Of a stretch of DNA of 64,000 nucleotides, positions 58,183 through 64,000 are shown one piece after another. The notes under the pieces were generated by a model. It worked only from the letters and a program-made list of their open reading frames with translations, was not told the origin of the DNA and ran no database searches. Origin of the DNA: Micavibrio sp. (lineage in GTDB: Bacteria; Pseudomonadota; Alphaproteobacteria; Micavibrionales; Micavibrionaceae); the NCBI GenBank assembly GCA_030824965.1, contig JAPJQV010000002.1, positions 186,001 to 250,000 of the forward strand, read 5' to 3'. Positions within the stretch are counted from its first letter, which is position 1. Each line of letters opens with the position of its first letter. The position numbers and the translations under genes were made by a program.

Positions 58183-58596
58183 ATGACAGCGAAGCTTCGC
58201 AATTGGACGCCCTCTCAAAGACAGGAGCAGTCTGCAAAAATCCGCGCTCAGAAAATCTGGCTTAAATCGACAGGGCCTAAGACTTTAGAAGGTAAAAAAC
58301 GCTCATCGCGCAATGCGGTGAAGAACGGCATGCGCTCGAGAGAGACTTTGTGCTTTAAGGAATTCCTGCGGCTGCAAAACAAGCTTTTGCAAAAATACAA
58401 GGAAGCCGAACGGATCGGGCGCATCAAGCGCCGTTACGTCTTTGCCATGCTTGAATTAGGCTATGACGAGACAAATTTTAAAAATTTCCACAAACGAACT
58501 CAGAGCCTTGGCTGTTTTGACGGCCAAAGCGGGGATCCCGGACCGCCTCTTCCCCAAAAATCCTGTCATCCTCCCGAAAGCAGGGATAAAAGATGA
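58183..58596 (+). CDS. hypothetical protein with STGPKTxEGKxRSSxNA motif (137 aa)
   Basis: Very basic N-terminus WTPSQRQEQSAKIRAQKIWLKSTGPKTLEGKKRSSRNAVKNGMRS. This conserved motif occurs in many small proteobacterial proteins, often near phage genes, and probably binds nucleic acid. A helical middle follows (KLLQKYKEAERIGRIKRRYVF). The last 35 residues look less like coding sequence. Coupled to the preceding gene with no gap; possibly the outer flank of the element. Confidence 0.55.
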   Translation: MTAKLRNWTPSQRQEQSAKIRAQKIWLKSTGPKTLEGKKRSSRNAVKNGMRSRETLCFKEFLRLQNKLLQKYKEAERIGRIKRRYVFAMLELGYDETNFKNFHKRTQSLGCFDGQSGDPGPPLPQKSCHPPESRDKR

Positions 58597-58726
58597 CAAA
58601 AATCCCGAAATCGCCATCCTGGCGAGGCTTTAGCATGGTCCATAAGCCTTCTCCTATAGGGAGGGAAACCGAAACCCCTTGCACCCATCGCCCCGGTATA
58701 GTTTTATCCATTTAAAGGAAAACATC

Positions 58727-59413
58727 ATGATCGACACCGCCCGCGAATCCGCCAAAATCCTGCTCTCGACGAAATCCGTCTTGTTCAATTCGAAAGAACC
58801 CTTCGTTTATACGTCGGGAAAAATCGGTCCGGTATATGTCGATATTCGCCGATTGATTGCTTTCCCCAAAGAACGCACAACGCTGATGAATTTCGCCGCC
58901 AATATGCTGAAGAAAAATATCGGTCTGAGCGGCATTGATTACCTCGCCGGCGGCGAAACCGCCGGTATTCCCTACGCTGCTTTTATCGCCGAGCGTCTGG
59001 AAAAGCCGATGCTTTATGTTCGCAAAAAACCAAAAGGTTTCGGACGCATGGCCCAAATCGAAGGCTGTATTCACGAAGATGGAAAAAATGTCGTCTTGAT
59101 CGAAGACCTGCAAACCGATGGCGGCAGCAAGAAAGTCTTTGTGGATGCTATACGCGCCGCGGGCAGCAATATCGAACATGCGTTCGTTGTTTTTCATTAC
59201 GGCATTTTTCCGCAATCCGAAATAAACATGAAAGACATGGGGCTGACCTTACACTCTCTGTGTAACTGGTGGAATGTTCTGGATGTTGCGAAACAGGAAA
59301 ATTATTTCGACGATGAAACATTGCAATCCGTCGAAGCCTTCCTGAAAAATCCGGCGCAGTGGCAAGAAGACAATGCCGGACGTGCGCCAAGCAATGTCGC
59401 TCAAAGTAAATAG
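58727..59413 (+). CDS. pyrE: orotate phosphoribosyltransferase
   Basis: 228 residues from the ATG at 58727 (AAAGGAA upstream; the in-frame start at 58679 lacks a site). It joins orotate to PRPP to give OMP in pyrimidine synthesis. The PRPP-binding motif is VVLIEDLQTDGGSK (usually VLVVEDVITTGGS), and FVYTSGKIGPVYVDIRRLIAFP is the N-terminal orotate region. KKPKGFGRMAQIEG holds the catalytic flexible loop. Six bases separate it from nadK, so the two probably share a transcript. Confidence 0.93.
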   Translation: MIDTARESAKILLSTKSVLFNSKEPFVYTSGKIGPVYVDIRRLIAFPKERTTLMNFAANMLKKNIGLSGIDYLAGGETAGIPYAAFIAERLEKPMLYVRKKPKGFGRMAQIEGCIHEDGKNVVLIEDLQTDGGSKKVFVDAIRAAGSNIEHAFVVFHYGIFPQSEINMKDMGLTLHSLCNWWNVLDVAKQENYFDDETLQSVEAFLKNPAQWQEDNAGRAPSNVAQSK

Positions 59414-59419
59414 CGCGAA

Positions 59420-60181
59420 ATGAAAATACATTTCATTCATTCAACATCTCTGGAAGCGCAGGAAGCCTATAAAAGCCTGACCGCTTTATATGGTCAAAGC
59501 ACGATTAGCGAAGCTCAGGTCGTGGTCGCGCTCGGCGGTGACGGCACCATGCTGGAAGCGCTTCATCAGGCAATCGGATATGATAACCTGCCCGTCTATG
59601 GAATGAATCGTGGTTCCGTCGGCTTCTTGATGAATCCATACGTTACGCAAGGCCTGATTGATAAAATCACATCCGCCCACAGGCAGGAAATTTATCCGTT
59701 GTCGATGAAAGCCACCGATGACAAAGGCAAAGCCTATGATGCATTGGCGTTCAATGAAGTTTCACTCTTACGCGAAGTGCGCCAGGCGGCAAAAATACGC
59801 ATTGAAATAGATGGAATTGAACGCATGCCGGAATTGATTTGCGACGGCGTTCTTGTCGCCACGCCTGCCGGCAGCACCGCTTATAATCTTTCCGCACATG
59901 GGCCAATCATCCCCTTAAGTTCGGATGTCTTGGCTCTTACACCTATCAGCGCCTTCCGTCCACGCAGATGGCGCGGCGCGTTGCTTCCGTCACATGTCTC
60001 CATTCGTTTTGAAATACTCGAGAACGAAAAAAGGCCGGTATCGGCCACGGCGGATGATTTCGAAGTCAGGAATGTCGTATCTGTCGAAATCCGCCAAAGC
60101 AGCGGCATCTCGAAAACCCTCCTCTTCGACCCCGATCACTCTCTGGAGGAACGGATGCTGAAAGAGCAATTCCTCCCCTAA
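59420..60181 (+). CDS. nadK: NAD kinase
   Basis: 253 residues. The ATP/NAD-kinase motif GGDGTML is at residues 39-45, followed by YGMNRGSVGFLMN, the NE motif in ALAFNEVSLLREVRQAAKI, and the second signature DGVLVATPAGSTAYNLSAHGPI. It phosphorylates NAD to NADP and sets the size of the NADP pool. Length agrees with other alphaproteobacterial NadK. The start ATG lies 6 bp past pyrE. Confidence 0.95.
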   Translation: MKIHFIHSTSLEAQEAYKSLTALYGQSTISEAQVVVALGGDGTMLEALHQAIGYDNLPVYGMNRGSVGFLMNPYVTQGLIDKITSAHRQEIYPLSMKATDDKGKAYDALAFNEVSLLREVRQAAKIRIEIDGIERMPELICDGVLVATPAGSTAYNLSAHGPIIPLSSDVLALTPISAFRPRRWRGALLPSHVSIRFEILENEKRPVSATADDFEVRNVVSVEIRQSSGISKTLLFDPDHSLEERMLKEQFLP

Positions 60182-60212
60182 CTGCGCATTCCTGCGAAAG
60201 CAGGAATCCAGA

Positions 60213-60851
60213 TCAGATCTCCAGCTTATTATTGGCAATGTGCCAAAGAAGCAAAGACGCTGCGGATCGCTTTCCCTTGAATCTATCGCCGAATTCGCGT
60301 ACCGTTTTCAAGTCGGGTTTTTCCCTCATCCTCAAATACCGCATGGCGCCGAGCTGGATACCGAGATCGCCGACAGGCCAGACATCAGGGCGTGCAAGTG
60401 AGAAGATCAAGACCATCTGCGCCGACCAGACGCCGAAACCAGAGAGCTTTGTAATATCGGCGATCACCTCTTCATCGCTCATTTTATGCAGGCGCTTGGG
60501 CGAGAACTCCTTGGTCAGGATAGCATTGGCAACGCCGCGCCCGTATTTGATCTTGCCGAAGGATAGACCGCAAAGGCGTAAGTCTTCATCGGATAGAGAC
60601 AGGAAACTCTCCGGCGTCAATTCACCATGCAGGCGGTCGACGAGCTTCTTATAGATCGCCGCCGCCGCTTTGACGCTGATCTGCTGGCTGACGATCGCTG
60701 AAATGAAAGACTGGAAATTCAGCGTCCTCTTCGGCCATAACAGATCATGCGGCTTGACATTCAATCCACTAAAGATCTTGTCCTCTTGGAGAAGCTTCTG
60801 AATACCCGCTGCAAATTCGGGATGCTGATGGAGATATTTGACGGATGGCAC
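60213..60851 (-). CDS. DNA-3-methyladenine glycosylase II-like (HhH-GPD) enzyme
   Basis: 212 residues with the HhH-GPD superfamily pattern: FQSFISAIVSQQISVKAAAAIYKKL, then the helix-hairpin-helix ITKLSGFGVWSAQMVLIFSLARPDVWPVGDLGI with the catalytic Asp in VGD. It removes alkylated purines from DNA as the first step of base excision repair. It is short compared with AlkA, lacking its N-terminal domain, and resembles the MAG/AfAlkA-like minimal type. Confidence 0.9.
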   Translation of the reverse strand: MPSVKYLHQHPEFAAGIQKLLQEDKIFSGLNVKPHDLLWPKRTLNFQSFISAIVSQQISVKAAAAIYKKLVDRLHGELTPESFLSLSDEDLRLCGLSFGKIKYGRGVANAILTKEFSPKRLHKMSDEEVIADITKLSGFGVWSAQMVLIFSLARPDVWPVGDLGIQLGAMRYLRMREKPDLKTVREFGDRFKGKRSAASLLLWHIANNKLEI

Positions 60852-60857
60852 TTGCGC

Positions 60858-61211
60858 TTAAGCAGCCAGTCCGAAGAAGCTGAATGACGGCTTATATGTT
60901 CTGACGGGCATGACGGATACCGCGCGCGGCGCTGAATACCCGACGAAAGATTTCGACTGTCCAAATGATCTCTTCAATGATGGCGCGCTGATGGATTTGG
61001 CAGCCGAGGCAGGAGCATAATCATTGGCGGCGGACCTATAAGAGATCGATCTTGGCTTTAGGGCTTGAATATGGTGAGCGGACAACGCGGCGGATATCTT
61101 CTCGCTGACATTGCGCCCTTTGGTCTCCGAAAAGTTGTTGGCCATATCCTGTGCAGCCGCGTTGAGCGGATACATTGTGATAGCAGCGTCTTCTTTTCTT
61201 ATCGAGGCCAT
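60858..61211 (-). CDS. hypothetical protein (117 aa)
   Basis: Ser/Ala-rich, basic, probably disordered in its C-terminal half (APASAAKSISAPSLKRSFGQSKSFVGYSAPRAVSVMPVRTYKPS). No signal peptide, no membrane helix, no known domain. It ends 7 bp before the glycosylase start on the same strand, so it may be co-transcribed with it. Confidence 0.5.
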   Translation of the reverse strand: MASIRKEDAAITMYPLNAAAQDMANNFSETKGRNVSEKISAALSAHHIQALKPRSISYRSAANDYAPASAAKSISAPSLKRSFGQSKSFVGYSAPRAVSVMPVRTYKPSFSFFGLAA

Positions 61212-61279
61212 GATGCAAATTAACCTTTAAGCTCTTAAAAAGCAAACATTTCAGCCAAGCCTTTGTTCCAAATAGGAAT

Positions 61280-62761
61280 TTAGGCCTGCTTTTTATATCT
61301 TAAACGCGGCTGACGGGCTGCCGTTACTTCATCCAAGCGGCGGCGCGGAGCTGTTACCGGATTTTCATGTAAAGAATGATCGCCGGCTTTCGCCTTTTCG
61401 GCGACAAGCTTCATGACCTGAATAAAGCGGTCGATAGAATCCTTGTCTTCTGTTTCCGTTGGCTCAATCAGCATCGTCCCGGCCAGAACCAGCGGGAAAT
61501 AAACCGTCATCGGATGGATGCCGTATTCAACCAAGGTCTTGGCAATATCGAGCGTGGTGATGCCATGCTCTTTTTGCAGTTTATCGGTCAGCAAGCATTC
61601 ATGCATGCATGGCCCCGCATACGGAACATGATAGTCATCTTTAAGCTGGGCCAGAATATAATTGGCACTTAAGACAGCATCTTCCGAAACCTGACGCAAG
61701 CCATCCGCGCCGTGAGATTTCATGTAAGATAAAGCCCTGACAAACATCCCGAACTGGCCATGGAAACCTTTAAGCTTGCCGAAGCTCGTCGAACGGTCTT
61801 CGATGGTTTCGAGTTTCAAAACGTCACCGTCTTTCCAGACAGTCGGCACCGGGAGAAATTCGGAGAGTTCTTCCGTCACGCAAATCGGCCCCGAACCCGG
61901 CCCGCCGCCGCCATGCGGCGTCGAGAATGTTTTATGCAGATTGATATGCATGACATCGACACCGAAATCCGCCGGGCGGATTTTACCGACCAGCGCATTG
62001 AAATTTGCGCCATCGCAATAGAAATAACCGCCAACATTATGCAGAAGTTTTGAAATCTCCAGAATATCGGTTTCAAACAAACCACAAGTGTTCGGGTTCG
62101 TCACCATCATCCCGGCTACATCATTTCCGTCACCGAGCGCGGCTTTAAAAGCATCTACTGTAACACGCCCCGTTTCCTTGGTCGGAATTACGCGAATTGT
62201 ATAGCCGCACATGGCGGCGGTTGCCGGATTGGTGCCATGGGCGGAATCCGGCACAAGAATAACAGTTTTGTGAATATTGCTTTTGACCTCATGGGCGCGT
62301 TTGATCGTCATCAAACCGGCTAGCTCCCCATGCGCTCCGGCAGCAGGCGACAGGCAAACACCCGGTAATCCTGTGAGCGTAGCCAGCCAGTTCTGTAATT
62401 CGAACATGACGCCGAGGGCGCCTTGAATAGTATCTTCAGGCTGCAACGGATGGATCGCCGCAAAACCGGGAAGCCGCGCCATTTTTTCGTTCAGGCGCGG
62501 GTTATGTTTCATCGTACAGCTCCCAAGCGGAAAGAAGCCATGATCGATGGAATAATTCTTCGTCGATAAACGCACGAAATGGCGCACGACTTGCGGCTCT
62601 TTCAAATCCGGCAAACCAATCGTTTCGCGCGTTTCAAGTCCTGTGCGGGACTTGATATTGGCCTTGGCAAAATCAACACCGCCCGTGTCGCCTTGCGGCA
62701 ATTCCCAGAGCAACGCTTCTTCGTAATGGAGGGCGCGGCTATAACCGATTAAATCTTTCAT
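61280..62761 (-). CDS. gcvPB: glycine dehydrogenase (decarboxylating) subunit 2
   Basis: 493 residues, the usual length of the C-terminal-half subunit of split GcvP. It is the P-protein half that holds PLP: Lys277 in DVMHINLHKTFSTPHGGGGPGSG. Other motifs are FFPLGSCTMKHNPRLNE near the N-terminus and PDSAHGTNPATAAMCGY. Together with GcvPA it decarboxylates glycine and passes the aminomethyl group to the H-protein. The gcvT and gcvH genes are probably beyond the right edge. Confidence 0.97.
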   Translation of the reverse strand: MKDLIGYSRALHYEEALLWELPQGDTGGVDFAKANIKSRTGLETRETIGLPDLKEPQVVRHFVRLSTKNYSIDHGFFPLGSCTMKHNPRLNEKMARLPGFAAIHPLQPEDTIQGALGVMFELQNWLATLTGLPGVCLSPAAGAHGELAGLMTIKRAHEVKSNIHKTVILVPDSAHGTNPATAAMCGYTIRVIPTKETGRVTVDAFKAALGDGNDVAGMMVTNPNTCGLFETDILEISKLLHNVGGYFYCDGANFNALVGKIRPADFGVDVMHINLHKTFSTPHGGGGPGSGPICVTEELSEFLPVPTVWKDGDVLKLETIEDRSTSFGKLKGFHGQFGMFVRALSYMKSHGADGLRQVSEDAVLSANYILAQLKDDYHVPYAGPCMHECLLTDKLQKEHGITTLDIAKTLVEYGIHPMTVYFPLVLAGTMLIEPTETEDKDSIDRFIQVMKLVAEKAKAGDHSLHENPVTAPRRRLDEVTAARQPRLRYKKQA

Positions 62762-62764
62762 GAT

Positions 62765-63097
62765 CTATAATTCCAACATATTTAAGAGCAAAAGTACTAG
62801 ACATCCAAAAGAAAGAGAAACAAGCGAGCAAATTTTCATTTCTTTGAAATGAAAATTAATTCCTGCAAAAATTGACTGCATGAAGATTGTTGAGAAGAGA
62901 ATACTGACTGCTAAATAGACTTCATAAGATTCGTACGAAAATCCTTGTTCGGTCCCGAAAGGATAACGCAATGAAGCCTCAACTTTTCCCAAGCTAAGCA
63001 ATGTATATACTTCATAGAAATGGGACAGAAGCATCAAACTATTTATTAATAGAAGAAGGCTAAAAAGTATAAAATAGAAAAACTTAAAGATTTTCAT
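62765..63097 (-). CDS. AT-rich small membrane protein inserted between gcvPA and gcvPB (110 aa)
   Basis: The start at 63097 has GAAGGT upstream; the longer frame overlaps gcvPA. Three hydrophobic helices (about 2-25, 56-77, 84-106: FKFFYFILFSLLLLINSLMLL; VYLAVSILFSTIFMQSIFAGI; ICSLVSLSFGCLVLLLLNML). Codon use is much richer in A/T than the flanking gcv genes. It sits 7 bp after gcvPA and 3 bp before gcvPB on the same strand, so it is inside the operon. No family recognised; foreign origin is likely. Confidence 0.65.
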   Translation of the reverse strand: MKIFKFFYFILFSLLLLINSLMLLSHFYEVYTLLSLGKVEASLRYPFGTEQGFSYESYEVYLAVSILFSTIFMQSIFAGINFHFKEMKICSLVSLSFGCLVLLLLNMLEL

Positions 63098-63104
63098 TGT
63101 ACCT

Positions 63105-64000
63105 TCAGTTAGCCTTACCCAATGCTTCAACAAAGATGTTTATATCTTCATCTGTTGTCATTTCAGTTGCACAAACCAGAAGTCTATTTCCATCCAGCGC
63201 ATAGCCGCCGATTATATTTTTTTTGGTTAAGTCTTTAATTATCTCTGCGGCAGGTTTTTTTAGAACGACGACAAATTCATTGAAGAAATTCTTATTCTCA
63301 ATTTCAAATCCGGCGGCTTCCAAAGCATCGGCCAGAGCGCAGGCGCGCTCATGGTTAAGCTGTGCCAGATTTTTAAAACCGCTTTCGCCAAGAAGTGCCA
63401 TGTGTACGGTAAAAGCCAGCGCGCATAAACCTTGATTGGTACAGATATTCGATGTCGCTTTTTCGCGGCGGATATGTTGTTCGCGGGTGGAAAGCGTCAG
63501 AACGAATCCCGGCTTGCCATCGACATCATTTGTCTGGCCGCATAAACGCCCCGGCATTTGGCGTAAATATTCTTCCTTACAGGCAAAGAAACCCAGATGC
63601 GGACCGCCGAACGACATCGGCAGTCCAATGGACTGCGCTTCACCGCAGACGATATCGGCTTCGACAGGCGGCGGCAGCATGCCCAAAGATACAATCTCGG
63701 TAATGACGACCACCAGTTTTGCGCCAACGGCATCGCATTGTTCTTTAAACCGGGCATAAGAATGCGGCGTGCCGAAGAAATCAGGAGACTGAACAATAAC
63801 GCAAGCCGTTTGATTGTCCGCCCCGCCTTCGGCGAGTTCAGCATCTTCGAAATTCCAAAGATAGCTTTGTAAAACTTCGCGGTATTGGGGATTTAGTTCA
63901 GTACCGAGAACAATTTTTTTACGGCCTGTTAAACGCATCGCCATAAGGGCAGCTTCTGCCGTTGATGTCGCGCCGTCATACATAGAAGCGTTGGCGATAT
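63105..64000 (-). CDS. gcvPA: glycine dehydrogenase (decarboxylating) subunit 1 (C-terminal part)
   Basis: The gene enters from the right edge; about 298 C-terminal residues are visible, beginning IANASMYDGATSTAEAALMAMR. Typical later segments are IVQSPDFFGTPHSY, VCGEAQSIGLPMSFGGPHLGFFACKEEYLRQMPGRLCGQT, GFVLTLSTREQHIRREKATSNICTNQGLCALAFTVHMALLG. This is the N-terminal half of the P-protein in organisms with split GcvP and is the obligate partner of gcvPB downstream. Confidence 0.96.
   Translation of the reverse strand, partial: IANASMYDGATSTAEAALMAMRLTGRKKIVLGTELNPQYREVLQSYLWNFEDAELAEGGADNQTACVIVQSPDFFGTPHSYARFKEQCDAVGAKLVVVITEIVSLGMLPPPVEADIVCGEAQSIGLPMSFGGPHLGFFACKEEYLRQMPGRLCGQTNDVDGKPGFVLTLSTREQHIRREKATSNICTNQGLCALAFTVHMALLGESGFKNLAQLNHERACALADALEAAGFEIENKNFFNEFVVVLKKPAAEIIKDLTKKNIIGGYALDGNRLLVCATEMTTDEDINIFVEALGKAN

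Overview
The window looks like chromosome of a mid-GC alphaproteobacterium. The signs are a glycine decarboxylase split into two subunits, monofunctional AcnA, a eukaryote-like (type II) isocitrate dehydrogenase, an Fe-S type photolyase, an S24-family regulator of the kind common in alphaproteobacterial chromosomes, and a soluble two-PAS chemoreceptor. A lineage near Micavibrio or a deep Rhodospirillales relative is possible but not shown. I see no rRNA, tRNA, CRISPR array or insertion sequence.

Layout. 0-18 kb: sensing, envelope and many hypothetical genes. It holds a 5' photolyase fragment, a LuxR-type AHL receptor with a nearly ideal lux box just past its stop codon, small secreted or membrane proteins, an SDR enzyme, two acetyltransferases, a chemoreceptor, an outer-membrane barrel, a divergent flavodoxin/HxlR pair, a VTT membrane protein, an orphan Flp pilin, an ELM1-like protein and a pseudopilin-like protein. 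18-41.5 kb: core metabolism (acnA, folD, icd, nhaA) mixed with accessory genes. These include a tandem pair of OPR/RAP-like putative RNA-binding proteins, a candidate anti-Shine-Dalgarno small RNA, a hybrid histidine kinase facing a single-domain response regulator, and a run of six uncharacterised genes between folD and icd, four of which share a helical N-terminal domain.

41.6-56.7 kb: a compact minus-strand podovirus (T7-like) particle cassette. Read leftward from 56.7 kb, the order is three small head-side genes, portal, scaffold, capsid, tail tubular A, tail tubular B, tailspike, small and large terminase, SleB endolysin, holin and overlapping Rz/Rz1 spanins. This is T7 late-gene order. 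I find no integrase, RNA polymerase, DNA polymerase, primase, helicase or lysogeny module inside it. Two cargo genes stand out: a plus-strand PilZ (c-di-GMP receptor) gene between capsid and scaffold, and a secreted protein with its own terminator. The element may be a degraded prophage or a domesticated, gene-transfer-agent-like particle. An S24-family repressor with palindromic operators abuts its right end.

57.5-64 kb: two small helical hypothetical genes, then housekeeping genes: pyrE, nadK, an AlkA-like glycosylase, and gcvPB and gcvPA with an AT-rich membrane-protein gene inserted between them. gcvPA runs off the window.

Start codons were moved inward from the longest reading frame wherever a ribosome-binding site, signal peptide or paralogue alignment supported it. 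All functional calls rest on motif recognition; no database search was possible.
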